Source of the DNA: an uncultured Roseibium sp.
Lineage (GTDB): Bacteria > Pseudomonadota > Alphaproteobacteria > Rhizobiales > Stappiaceae
Reading direction: 5' to 3'
Length of the DNA stretch: 64,000 bases
Assembly: GCF_947496995.1 (NCBI RefSeq)
Contig: NZ_CANMFD010000008.1
Location: 1 to 64,000, forward strand
Shown: positions 27,056 to 34,630 of the stretch, one piece after another
How positions within the stretch are numbered: position 1 is the stretch's first letter
How the letters are laid out: every line of letters begins with the position of its first letter
Notes under the pieces: model-generated
Seen by the model: only the letters and a program-made list of their open reading frames with translations
Database searches by the model: none
Told to the model about the DNA's origin: nothing
Program-made: the position numbers and the translations under genes

Positions 27056-27533
27056 AACTTTTGCCGGCACTAAAGTCAGTGCGCTGCGGCCTTGTCGAGG
27101 TCACCCGCACCGGTGTCGCCGCCGTGCAGCGCAGTCCTGAAGGGCTATAAAGCCGGACGCTCACAACAACGTCGCCGTCCCGGGCTCGACCCGGGACCTT
27201 CCCTCCGGCCCCGGATCAAGTCCGGGGCGGCAAAGACACCGTTTCCCTTTGCATGGGCCTGACGCGGGGGTCTTTCCTGAGGATCAGGTCCACGGCTGTT
27301 GCAGGTCCGGGGTGGACATCAACCATAAGTTTGCGCGACCTCCGCATCGCGCTTCCAGGTCGGTCGTTCGGTGGGATTTGATCCGATCTGTAAAGCTGTC
27401 GTTCGACCCCCCTTCGAGTGAATATCCAAAGACGGCGGCAAGCCGCTCGTTGCATGTGCAAGGCAATATGATATGTGGCTCCAATTGGGTGTCTCGCCCC
27501 ACCGCAAGATTGTTACGGCAGGGCAAGACGATC
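27056..27533. other. Gene-poor stretch with two palindromes
   Basis: About 480 bp between the chimeric relic and the MFS gene. Apart from the paired palindromes at 27177-27228 and a degenerate GGTCC-rich echo at about 27285-27317, I find nothing that supports a gene. Together with the relic it marks a decayed region. Confidence 0.5.
27177..27228. repeat. Paired 21-bp palindromes (copy A)
   Basis: Two 21-bp palindromes, 27177-27197 (GTCCCGGG...CCCGGGAC) and 27208-27228 (GCCCCGG...CCGGGGC), are separated by 10 bp. The same paired design occurs at 51235-51295 and 59351-59403. REP/BIME-like intergenic repeats are the nearest known analogue. Confidence 0.8.
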
Positions 27534-28715
27534 CTATTCAGCGGCGACGATCTGAGGCGTGGCGACGCTCAAGCGGCCTGAGAGGCGCACCAGCATGATC
27601 CCGACAACCACAACACCAGCGGCGATGTAAGGCGTAGCGGCCAGTCCAATGCCTTCAACAACAAGCCCGCCGGCCCATGCCCCACCGGCAATACCAAGGT
27701 TGAACGCACCGATATTCAGTCCGGAAGCCACATCAACCGCGCCGGGTGAGACCTGACGTGCGATTTGCACGACATAGGATTGCAGCGGCGGCACGTTGGC
27801 GAAGGCAAAGCCGCCCCAAAAGGCCGCAACCGCGATGGCTGCAATCGGGCTGGTCAGGGTTGACCCAAGCGCAATCAGCGCCACAGCCAGACCTGCAAAG
27901 ATCAAGGTCAGCGCGGGCACGGCACCGATGCGGTCCGACAACTTACCGCCTGCGATGTTCCCCACAGCGACAGAGGCTCCGTAGAGCAGCATCACAAGAC
28001 TGATGGCTCCTGCGGACAGACCGGTGACTTCATTCAGCATGGGCGCAAGGAAGGTAAAGGCGATGAAGTTGCCTCCATAGCCGACTGCCGTGATTAGATA
28101 GACCAGCAGCAACCGCGGAGACGTCAGCACCTGGAACTGCGCCTTGATCCCGGCTGACGCGGTACGGGCCAGATTGGCCGGCACCAGGACGGCAGAGGCG
28201 ATAAAGCCGATCAAGCCAAGAGCGACCACGCCAAGGAAGGTCGACTGCCAGCCGAAGTTTTGACCAATGAACGTCCCCAAAGGCACACCCGTCACCAAAG
28301 CGACTGTCAGGCCGAGGAACACCAACGCAATGGCAGAACTTTCCTTTTCAGGTTCCACCAGGTCAGTGGCGATGGTCGAGGCGATGGCAAAGAACACGCC
28401 GTGGGCGAGACCGGTGATAAAGCGCGCAGCGACAAGGCTGCCATAATCCGGCGCGAAAGCGGCGTAAGCATTGCCGAGCGTGAACAACGCCAGCAAGAGC
28501 AGCAAGAGTGTCTTGCGCGGCACCCGATCGGCCAGTGCGGTCAGCACCGGTGCACCAATGGTGACGCCCAGTGCATAAAGGCTGACGAGCAGGCCAGCGG
28601 AAGGGATTGAGACGCCAAGATCGGCGGCAATGGTGGGAAGCAAGCCGACGATAACGAACTCGGTCGTTCCGACGGCAAAAGCGCTGATGGTCAGCGCCCA
28701 TAAGGCAAGTGGCAT
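27534..28715 (-). CDS. MFS transporter, DHA1 drug/sugar exporter type
   Basis: A 393-residue membrane protein with twelve predicted hydrophobic segments. Motif A-like LADRVPRKTLLLLLLALF lies between segments 2 and 3, and the N-terminus FAVGTTEFVIVGLLPTIA is characteristic of the AraJ/YdhP-type DHA1 group. It probably exports a small molecule by proton antiport. It is divergent from a LysR regulator 93 bp away, the standard arrangement for a regulator controlling its neighbour. Confidence 0.92.
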   Translation of the reverse strand: MPLALWALTISAFAVGTTEFVIVGLLPTIAADLGVSIPSAGLLVSLYALGVTIGAPVLTALADRVPRKTLLLLLLALFTLGNAYAAFAPDYGSLVAARFITGLAHGVFFAIASTIATDLVEPEKESSAIALVFLGLTVALVTGVPLGTFIGQNFGWQSTFLGVVALGLIGFIASAVLVPANLARTASAGIKAQFQVLTSPRLLLVYLITAVGYGGNFIAFTFLAPMLNEVTGLSAGAISLVMLLYGASVAVGNIAGGKLSDRIGAVPALTLIFAGLAVALIALGSTLTSPIAAIAVAAFWGGFAFANVPPLQSYVVQIARQVSPGAVDVASGLNIGAFNLGIAGGAWAGGLVVEGIGLAATPYIAAGVVVVGIMLVRLSGRLSVATPQIVAAE

Positions 28716-28763
28716 CGGTTCTCTCCATAAATTTGATGTCGACGCCGTATATGCCTGTCGCTA

Positions 28764-28780
28764 TCTATTGCGAGAATAGA
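28764..28780. promoter_or_regulatory. LysR-type operator candidate between the MFS and LysR genes
   Basis: The 17-bp site TCTATT-GCGAG-AATAGA is a perfect 6-bp inverted repeat around a 5-bp centre and includes a T-N11-A core. It lies in the 92-bp divergent intergenic region, 28 bp before the regulator ATG, where an autoregulating LysR protein would bind. Confidence 0.6.
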
Positions 28781-28807
28781 CACGTCTGGAATGGACCATT
28801 GCATAAA

Positions 28808-29695
28808 ATGCACGAATTACTGCGCATGGGGGACCTCGCTGCTTTTGTCGGGATCGTCGATGATGGCGGCTTCGCTGAATCCGCGCGGCGCAGGGGCGTT
28901 TCGGCGTCAACGCTCAGCCGCTCGGTCACCCGGCTGGAAGAGCAACTGAAAGTCACATTGCTAAGGCGCACCACGCGATCCAGCGAAATCACTCCCGAAG
29001 GCGCCGCCGTTCTGGCTGAGGCGCGCGAAATTCTGGACCGCAGCGAAAGCCTTCAAGAGATAGCAACGAGTGGACAAGCCCCCGCTGGACCTCTGCGTGT
29101 AAACGCGCCTGTGCCTTATGTTCTGCATGTCCTCGCCCCTCGTCTGCGAGAGTTTCGCGCGAAATACCCCGACATCCAGTTATCGATCGACATGACTGAC
29201 ACGCTGGTGGATCTGATTGGCAGTCACGCGGATGTTGCAATTCGGCTGGGTCAGTTGCCCGATAGCGAAATGTTGCATCGTCCGTTGGGGCGCACAGCTT
29301 GGAAATTGGTGGCCGCCCCAGCGTATCTTGATCGCCACGGTTGGCCGGAGACACCAGCCGATCTCGCGCAGCTGGAGCAAGTGCGGTTCGCCATACCCGA
29401 GCACATAAATACTTTGCGCTTTGCCAACCATAAAGCCCCAGTGCGCGTTTCCCCGGCTTTAACCGCTGGCAATGGCGAAGCCGTGCGTCAATTGGTGCTG
29501 AACGGTCTGGGCATTGCACGTTTCTCCGATTTCATGATCGCCAAAGACCTGCGCACGGGACGCCTGGTCGAATTGTTCCCTGGTCAGCTTGATGTGGAAC
29601 CGCTGGATATCTCCGCGCTCTACCTCACCCGCGTCTCAGGGCTACGCCGGTTGGGAGTTTTCCTGGATTGGTTGGGAACCATTAGCGAAGGCTGA
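28808..29695 (+). CDS. LysR-family transcriptional regulator
   Basis: A 295-residue regulator starting MHELLRMGDLAAF at 28808. The winged helix-turn-helix (about 8-65) includes GGFAESARRRGVSASTLSRS and RLEEQLKVTLLRRTTR. The substrate-binding-like effector domain (about 95-290) includes GPLRVNAPVPYVLHVLAPRL. This form belongs to the CrgA/AaeR-like subgroup. Divergent position suggests it controls the MFS gene; the effector is unknown. Confidence 0.93.
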   Translation: MHELLRMGDLAAFVGIVDDGGFAESARRRGVSASTLSRSVTRLEEQLKVTLLRRTTRSSEITPEGAAVLAEAREILDRSESLQEIATSGQAPAGPLRVNAPVPYVLHVLAPRLREFRAKYPDIQLSIDMTDTLVDLIGSHADVAIRLGQLPDSEMLHRPLGRTAWKLVAAPAYLDRHGWPETPADLAQLEQVRFAIPEHINTLRFANHKAPVRVSPALTAGNGEAVRQLVLNGLGIARFSDFMIAKDLRTGRLVELFPGQLDVEPLDISALYLTRVSGLRRLGVFLDWLGTISEG

Positions 29696-29779
29696 GACGT
29701 TCGTGCGTCTTCAGTTTGCCGAACGATGCAAAGCAAAGATTGCCACCCTTAGATGGTTCACTGCCGGTCCGGTAAAGTT

Positions 29780-30049
29780 CTATCGTTTTTTAACCGAGGT
29801 CTGCGCCAGGCCATAGGCCGTCTGCATGCGCAGCAGCGTGTCCGCCCTGACCCCGAACGCCTTTTCAAACCGGATCGCCATGTCCGCGGACAGTCCGGCC
29901 TTGCCGTTGAGCAACATGCCGAAGGCTTGCCGCGAGACACCGAGATGGGTCGCCAGCTCGGTAACGCTGACACCGGCCGGCTCGACAATCTCCGTCTTCA
30001 ACCAGTCCCCGGCGTGAACTGCGAGAGCGGGATGCATCCCAAGAGCCAT
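29780..30049 (-). CDS. higA: HigA-family antitoxin, apparently orphan
   Basis: An 89-residue XRE-type protein. The ATG at 30049 has GAGG six bases upstream; a longer frame would need TTG. The helix-turn-helix is VTELATHLGVSRQAFGMLLN, followed by GKAGLSADMAIRFEKAFG and LLRMQTAYGLAQ, all typical of HigA/VapI antidotes. In intact systems the HigB toxin gene is directly upstream on the same strand. Here only a short HigB-like tail remains. Such solitary antitoxins can persist as repressors or protect against related toxins. Confidence 0.85.
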   Translation of the reverse strand: MALGMHPALAVHAGDWLKTEIVEPAGVSVTELATHLGVSRQAFGMLLNGKAGLSADMAIRFEKAFGVRADTLLRMQTAYGLAQTSVKKR

Positions 30050-30116
30050 GGTAATCCTCAAGATCCATGTCGATCAATGCGCCGTCTTCGTTGATTGAAC
30101 AAGCGTAACGCGACAC
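30048..30116 (-). pseudogene. Remnant of the C-terminus of a HigB toxin
   Basis: In the frame ending at the higA ATG, the codons read CSINEDGALIDMDLEDYH. The usual HigB end has the form C-F-x-W-E-x-G-x-A-x-D-V-x-x-x-D-Y-H; the residues C, E, G, D and the final D-Y-H align without a gap. A stop codon lies two codons before 30116, and no stop follows DYH, so the gene is truncated and reads on into higA. The identification rests on about 18 residues. Confidence 0.45.
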
Positions 30117-30206
30117 TTGTCACGCGTTCAACCTGTCAAGGCGGTAGCCGCTGCGCGTCCCCGGTTGCACGCACCCGCATTGTTTATGGGTCCAATCCTT
30201 CCCCCA

Positions 30207-30244
30207 TTGACATGCATCAATCCGCATATGCGCCAGGGCGCATA
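30207..30244 (+). promoter_or_regulatory. arsR promoter region with perfect palindromic operator candidate
   Basis: TATGCGCC-AG-GGCGCATA (30227-30244) is a perfect 18-bp palindrome ending 10 bp before the arsR ATG. TTGACA at 30207-30212 is a good -35 candidate, which would place the palindrome across the -10 and start site, as expected for an autoregulated ArsR operon. The right half-site (GGCGCATA) is also kept in the relic at 26841, while the left half is lost there. Confidence 0.6.
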
Positions 30245-30254
30245 AAATGTCAGC

Positions 30255-30542
30255 ATGCAGGACATTCTGACCGCTCTTTGTGACCCCACCCGCCGCACCG
30301 CTCTGGCCATCGTCTGGGACGGGGGCGAGCATTGTGTCTGTGAGCTGATGGTACGCCTCGAGGCCAGCCAGAGCCGGGTGTCCAGGCACATGAAGGTGCT
30401 GCGCGAGGCCGGTCTCGTTATCGCCCGGCGCGATGCGCAATGGGTACGCTTCCGCCGCAACCCGGATCTTGAACCGGAATTCAGGGCGGTGGTCACCGCC
30501 GTTCTGAAAGCCGAAAAACTGCTCGAACAGGAAATGGCATGA
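30255..30542 (+). CDS. arsR: ArsR-family metalloid-sensing repressor
   Basis: A 95-residue winged-helix repressor. EHCVCELMVRLEASQSRVSR contains the two cysteines of the As(III)-binding ELCVCDL-type motif at the start of the recognition region, followed by HMKVLREAGLV. It should leave DNA when trivalent arsenic or antimony binds. Its TGA overlaps the ATG of the permease (30539-30542), so repressor and transporter are translationally coupled. Confidence 0.92.
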   Translation: MQDILTALCDPTRRTALAIVWDGGEHCVCELMVRLEASQSRVSRHMKVLREAGLVIARRDAQWVRFRRNPDLEPEFRAVVTAVLKAEKLLEQEMA

Positions 30543-31597
30543 CCACGGATATTCATGACAGCGCCCATCGGCGCGGTACGCCTGACTGGGTCTGGTACGC
30601 GGGCGTGGCCGCAGCGGCCGTCCTTTGGTTGCTGGCATACGGCCAGTTGATCCCGGTCTCCGAATGGGTGACCTCGCTGTTTCCGGTCGCCCGCGACAGC
30701 CACACCGGCGAGGCCATCGCCTTTTTCGTCTACGACGTGCCCAAGGTGCTGCTGCTGCTGACCGGCATCGTCTTTGTTACCGGCGTGCTGCGCAGCTGGT
30801 TCAGCCCGGAAAAGACCCGCGCCATCCTGGCCGGAAAACGCCAGATCTGGGGCTATCCGCTGGCCGCCCTCCTGGGCGTGCTGACGCCCTTCTGTTCCTG
30901 TTCCTCGGTGCCGCTGTTCATCGGCTTCGTCTCCGCCGGCATTCCCCTGGGCGTCACCTTCTCCTTCCTGATCGCCGGGCCGATGGTTGGCCCGGTCGGC
31001 CTCGGGTTGCTCTACGGTCTGGTCGGCTGGAAGATCGCCACGGTCTATCTGGTGTTCGGTTTCACCATCGCCACCCTCGCGGGCTATGTGCTGGGCCGGA
31101 TGAAGCTGGAACGCTACCTGCAGGACTGGGTGCGCGAGCTGACAGCGGGCCCGGCGGGCGATCTGCCCGAGGAAAGCCTGACCATGGTGGACCGGCTGAA
31201 GGTCGGCGTCGAGCAGGTGCGCGAGATCGTCGGCAAGGTGTGGATCTGGGTGCTTGCCGGCATCGGCATCGGCGCGGCGATCCACGGCTATGTTCCCGAA
31301 GCCATCATGCTGAAGGTCATGGGCGGCGACGCCTGGTGGTCGGTCCCCTCGGCGGTGGTCATCGGCGTGCCCATGTATACCAACGCCGCCGGCGTCATTC
31401 CCATCGTCGAGGCCTTCCTCGGCAAAGGCGCTGCGCTCGGAACCACGCTGGCCTTCATGATGTCGGTAATTGCCCTGTCCCTGCCGGAAATGATCATCCT
31501 CAAGCAGGTGCTGAAGCTCCGGCTGATCGCGATCTTCGCCGGCGTCGTGTCGGCGGGCATCCTGGCCACCGGCTATCTCTTCAATTTTCTCATGTGA
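30539..31597 (+). CDS. DUF318/ArsP-type permease
   Basis: A 352-residue inner-membrane protein with about eight to ten hydrophobic segments. The signature PFCSCSSVPLFIGFVSAGIP with its cysteine pair, and GPMVGPVGLGLLYGLVGWKI, define the DUF318 permease family. ArsP members export trivalent organoarsenicals; others have unknown cargo. The second half repeats the motif design (VPMYTNAAGVIPIVEAFLGKG). Coupling to arsR supports a metalloid role. Confidence 0.92.
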   Translation: MTTDIHDSAHRRGTPDWVWYAGVAAAAVLWLLAYGQLIPVSEWVTSLFPVARDSHTGEAIAFFVYDVPKVLLLLTGIVFVTGVLRSWFSPEKTRAILAGKRQIWGYPLAALLGVLTPFCSCSSVPLFIGFVSAGIPLGVTFSFLIAGPMVGPVGLGLLYGLVGWKIATVYLVFGFTIATLAGYVLGRMKLERYLQDWVRELTAGPAGDLPEESLTMVDRLKVGVEQVREIVGKVWIWVLAGIGIGAAIHGYVPEAIMLKVMGGDAWWSVPSAVVIGVPMYTNAAGVIPIVEAFLGKGAALGTTLAFMMSVIALSLPEMIILKQVLKLRLIAIFAGVVSAGILATGYLFNFLM

Positions 31598-31674
31598 CCA
31601 CCCAAGGACCTCTTGCCCTCCTCCCATTCGCACGGCCGTCCCGGCCCGAACCATCTCGTGAAAGGACCCACCCC

Positions 31675-31911
31675 ATGAAAACCGTCAGGATCTACGGTCC
31701 CGGCTGCAAGCGTTGCGCGCAAACCGAAGCCATGGTGAAGGCCGCCGCCGAAAAGCTCGGCGTCGATATCCAGGTGGAAAAGGTCACGGATACCAAATCC
31801 ATCGCCATGGCCGGCGTCATGTCCACGCCGGGAATTTCTATTGACGGCAAGCTCGTCCATGCGGGCGGCCTGCCGGATGCCGCCAGGCTCGACGGATGGC
31901 TTGCGGCATGA
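31675..31911 (+). CDS. Small thioredoxin-fold protein (redox-active disulfide protein 2 family)
   Basis: A 78-residue protein with the CxxC active site in YGPGCKRCAQTEAMV and the cis-Pro region MSTPGISIDGKLV. It lacks a signal peptide, so it is cytosolic. It follows the permease by 77 bp and is probably in the same operon. Such minimal thioredoxins regularly accompany DUF318 permeases; they may reduce the permease cysteines or the cargo, which is inference. Confidence 0.92.
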   Translation: MKTVRIYGPGCKRCAQTEAMVKAAAEKLGVDIQVEKVTDTKSIAMAGVMSTPGISIDGKLVHAGGLPDAARLDGWLAA

Positions 31912-31950
31912 TCCGTCCCGGAGCAGGCCCGCATCGTGCTCAACCCAGCG

Positions 31951-32009
31951 GCTTCAGCAAGCGGCAAGGCGAGTAGGCCCCGGGTCTCGCTCCACTCGCC
32001 CGGAGTGAC
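31951..32009 (-). repeat. Fragment of the 216-bp intergenic element
   Basis: This 59-bp stretch matches the reverse complement of 62753-62813, starting GCTTCAGCAAGCGGCA and ending in GGAGTGAC where the complete copy has GGGGTGAC; similarity is roughly 80-85% by eye with small gaps. It lies between the convergent thioredoxin and VOC genes. Confidence 0.75.
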
Positions 32010-32050
32010 CCGGAGGGGGACCGGCAAATGCGATAGCCCTGCCCCTTTTC

Positions 32051-32452
32051 TCAATTCCCCATCCAGACCAGTTCCATCCGGATGCCGCCGGGCTCCGAGA
32101 ACATCATGTGTTTTCTCGGGCCCGTGCCCATGAATTCCGGCAGGAACTCGACCTGGACATCCGGATAGGCGGCCAGCTTGTCGGCGAGCCGCAGGAGATA
32201 GGCCTCGCTGGCGACTTCCAGCGCCAGGTGATGCAGGCCGACGTTCCGGCGGCGGTCGAAGCCGTTGACTGGACCGGCCGTATCGACCTGCCAAAGGGTC
32301 AGCCGCATCCGGTCGTCGGTGATCGTGGTGCGCGGATAGCTCTCGTCCCTTGCGGTCTCGCGCCAGCCCAGCACATCGACGAAAAACGCCGTGGTCTTGT
32401 TCAGGTCGGCAACCGCCAGACCAAGATGGTTCAGTCCCAGGGTTTCAGCCAT
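32051..32452 (-). CDS. VOC-family protein (glyoxalase fold) convergent with the ars operon
   Basis: A 133-residue protein: MAETLGLNHLGLAVADLNKT at the start, NVGLHHLALEVASEAYLLRL in the middle and MMFSEPGGIRMELVWMGN at the end, covering both VOC modules. His and Glu residues at the usual metal positions are present (NHLGLAV, LHHLALEV, RMELVW). The ArsI C-As lyase, a VOC enzyme of organoarsenical detoxification, needs a cysteine pair; this protein has no cysteine, so it is not ArsI. A decayed copy of its central part is at 26937-27055. Confidence 0.9.
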   Translation of the reverse strand: MAETLGLNHLGLAVADLNKTTAFFVDVLGWRETARDESYPRTTITDDRMRLTLWQVDTAGPVNGFDRRRNVGLHHLALEVASEAYLLRLADKLAAYPDVQVEFLPEFMGTGPRKHMMFSEPGGIRMELVWMGN

Positions 32453-32605
32453 TGATTATCCTCTGTCTTTCTACCGACAAATGGCTAGCCTGAAAGCGAG
32501 CCCAGGCAAAGGCTGAAAAACGGGCTGTTCCCCGCGAGCAGGCGGATGAACCGGTTGATCGGGACCGGGCCTTGAAGGGATCGGCAAGATAGTCCGCGTG
32601 CCGCG

Positions 32606-33616
32606 TCAGGCCGCTCCGGGAAGGGCGTCGGAGCCTGTCATCTGACCAGTAGCAAACCGCTGGCGATAATCGCTGGGCGACACATGGAGCACGCGTATGA
32701 AGCTGCGGCGCATCCGTTCGTCATCCCCGAATCCGCACCGGCGCGCAACCTCACTCACCGGCAGTTCACTTTCTTCGAGCGACCGGCGCGCAGCATCGAT
32801 TCGCAAGCTCTCAACAGCCTTGGCCGGCGTTGTCCCGATTTGCTGTGTGTACAACCGCGCGAAATTCCGGGGGCTCATGTTTGCTCTTTCGGCAAGAACA
32901 TCGACGCGCAGGTCCTTGTCGATATTGTCTGCGATCCATTCATGAAGGCTCTCGAACCGGCCGGTTTCATCCAGGATCTGTCTGTCGAGGGTTGAGCTGA
33001 ATTGCGATTGGCCTCCCGGGCGGACCACGTAGGACACCAGTTCGCGCGCCAACGAGAGTGAAGCTGTGCGGCCGATATCTTCCGCGACCATGGCAAGGGC
33101 CATATCGATGCCTGCGGTCACACCCGCCGAAGTCCAGATGTTTCCGTCTTTAATGTAGATCGGGTCCGTTTCGACCTTCACGGAAGAATGCTTTCGCGAA
33201 AGCTCAGCGCATGATTGCCAGTGTGTCACGGCCCGGCGCCCGTCGAGCAGACCGCAGGCCGCCAGCACGAACGCTCCCGTGCAGACCGATGCGGCGCGCT
33301 CCGCTCTGTTTGCAAGCGTCATCACCCCGTCGACAAAAACGGGGTTCAGGGCCGCAGCGCGAGACCCCTTGCCGCCAGCCACGATGAGAGTGTCGATGCG
33401 CTCGTTTTCCCAAGATCCCATCGCATGCGTGGCGATGGAGACCGGAGTATCGGTCTTCACATGCCGACCGTCTGTCGAGACGACCTCGGTTCTGTAAACG
33501 GCACCTCCGTTCTCGTCGACCGCATCTGCAAAAACCTGTAGCGGACCAGCAAGATCAAGCAGTTTCATCTGCGGGAACACCACAAACAGGACTGTGCGGG
33601 GCGCGGAGGTCTTCAT
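32606..33616 (-). CDS. GlxA-type regulator: DJ-1/PfpI domain plus AraC DNA-binding domain
   Basis: A 336-residue protein. The N-terminal class-I amidotransferase-like domain (about 8-180) has VVFPQMKLLDLAGPLQVF and the nucleophile elbow AASVCTGAFVLAACG. The C-terminal AraC domain (about 225-325) has NMSPRNFARLYTQQIG and ARRCGFGDDERMRRSFIRVL. The family senses metabolites such as quaternary amines through the first domain. It is divergent from DUF1272 and a single-domain PfpI protein, which look like its targets. Confidence 0.92.
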   Translation of the reverse strand: MKTSAPRTVLFVVFPQMKLLDLAGPLQVFADAVDENGGAVYRTEVVSTDGRHVKTDTPVSIATHAMGSWENERIDTLIVAGGKGSRAAALNPVFVDGVMTLANRAERAASVCTGAFVLAACGLLDGRRAVTHWQSCAELSRKHSSVKVETDPIYIKDGNIWTSAGVTAGIDMALAMVAEDIGRTASLSLARELVSYVVRPGGQSQFSSTLDRQILDETGRFESLHEWIADNIDKDLRVDVLAERANMSPRNFARLYTQQIGTTPAKAVESLRIDAARRSLEESELPVSEVARRCGFGDDERMRRSFIRVLHVSPSDYRQRFATGQMTGSDALPGAA

Positions 33617-33708
33617 GGTGATTTGGCAGCAATTGAGGGCATCTTGTCATTTATGCCAGAGCGCAGGCTGCTAGTCTACTCACGTTGCCTTAGCCAAAGG
33701 AGCGGAGA

Positions 33709-33963
33709 ATGTTAAAGCTGAAACCCAACTGCGAATGCTGCGATGCCGATTTGCCGCCGGACAGCCTCGATGCAAGGACATGCTCGTTCGAATGCACCTT
33801 CTGCAAGGATTGCGCGGAAGACGCCTTTCACAATCTCTGTCCGAACTGTGGAGGAGAGCTGTTGCGTCGCCCGATCCGTCCCGTGGAGCATCTCGTCAAG
33901 AACCCGGCGTCTACGGATCGATTCCTGAAAGCGCATCCGGAATGCGCGCATCTTCAGACCTGA
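33709..33963 (+). CDS. DUF1272 cysteine-rich small protein
   Basis: An 84-residue cytosolic protein. The N-terminal half contains paired cysteines (CECC, C-x3-C-x2-C-x2-C and CPNC), which suggests a small zinc-ribbon or iron-sulfur knuckle. This is the conserved core of DUF1272. It has a good ribosome site (AAGGAG) and is 13 bp upstream of the PfpI gene. The function of the family is unknown. Confidence 0.9.
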   Translation: MLKLKPNCECCDADLPPDSLDARTCSFECTFCKDCAEDAFHNLCPNCGGELLRRPIRPVEHLVKNPASTDRFLKAHPECAHLQT

Positions 33964-33976
33964 AAAGGACCACAGC

Positions 33977-34585
33977 ATGAAATCCATTGGCGCGCTGGTT
34001 TTTCCCGGCTTCGAGACGCTGGATCTGTTCGGGCCACTCGAATTCTTCGGCTGGCTGCCTGAAGAATTCAGCATCACCACGGTCGGCGAAAAATCCGGCC
34101 ACGTCACCTGCAGGAGCGGTCAACGGATCGTGGTCGATCGCTTGCTCGGCGACAGCACTGACTATGATCTGCTGCTCGTGCCAGGCGGACCGGGGACACC
34201 CGTGGAACCGGTCAACGAAGCAATCAATGACTGGATCAGGGCGGTGTCCGGGAAGGCCGGCATCGTCATGAGCGTTTGCACGGGCAGTGCCCTTCTGGCG
34301 AGCACCGGCGTTCTCGATGGCCGTAAAGCGACAACCAACAAGATGAGATTCAACTGGGCAATTCAGTTTGGTCCGAAGGTGGACTGGGTCGGCAAGGCCC
34401 GCTGGGTCGAGGACGGAAAATTCTTCACGTCCTCCGGCGTGTCGGCAGGCATGGACATGAGCCTGGCGGTGATATCCCACATTCTCGATCAAGAGACAGC
34501 CAGACACGTCGCCAGGTGTGCGGAATACAGCTGGACCGAAGATCCAGCGTCAGACCCCTTCGCGGTTCAACATGGGGTTTCGTGA
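33977..34585 (+). CDS. DJ-1/PfpI-family protein (isonitrile hydratase-like)
   Basis: A 202-residue protein with GALVFPGFETLDLFGPLEFF at the start, LLVPGGPGT, the nucleophile elbow MSVCTGSALLAS and FFTSSGVSAGMDMSLAV. These match the InhA-like isonitrile hydratases and related cyclic-ketone enzymes. It has the same first domain as the divergent GlxA regulator, a common regulator-enzyme pairing. The exact reaction is not decided by sequence. Confidence 0.9.
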   Translation: MKSIGALVFPGFETLDLFGPLEFFGWLPEEFSITTVGEKSGHVTCRSGQRIVVDRLLGDSTDYDLLLVPGGPGTPVEPVNEAINDWIRAVSGKAGIVMSVCTGSALLASTGVLDGRKATTNKMRFNWAIQFGPKVDWVGKARWVEDGKFFTSSGVSAGMDMSLAVISHILDQETARHVARCAEYSWTEDPASDPFAVQHGVS

Positions 34586-34630
34586 ACCAGTCTTTCGAGG
34601 CTGCCACTTTTCGGGCTCCGGACCACCTCC

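Noticed and set aside
26803..27057. An 84-codon minus-strand frame resembling a VOC protein
   Set aside because: Only the middle part is VOC-like; it is the relic piece running into degraded arsR sequence, so it is listed as a pseudogene rather than a gene.
30128..31654. A 508-codon open frame on the minus strand
   Set aside because: Antisense to arsR and the permease, which are clearly coding; composition typical of a shadow frame.
32051..32452. Assignment of the VOC gene as the C-As lyase arsI because of its ars neighbourhood
   Set aside because: The protein has no cysteine at all, while ArsI requires a cysteine pair.
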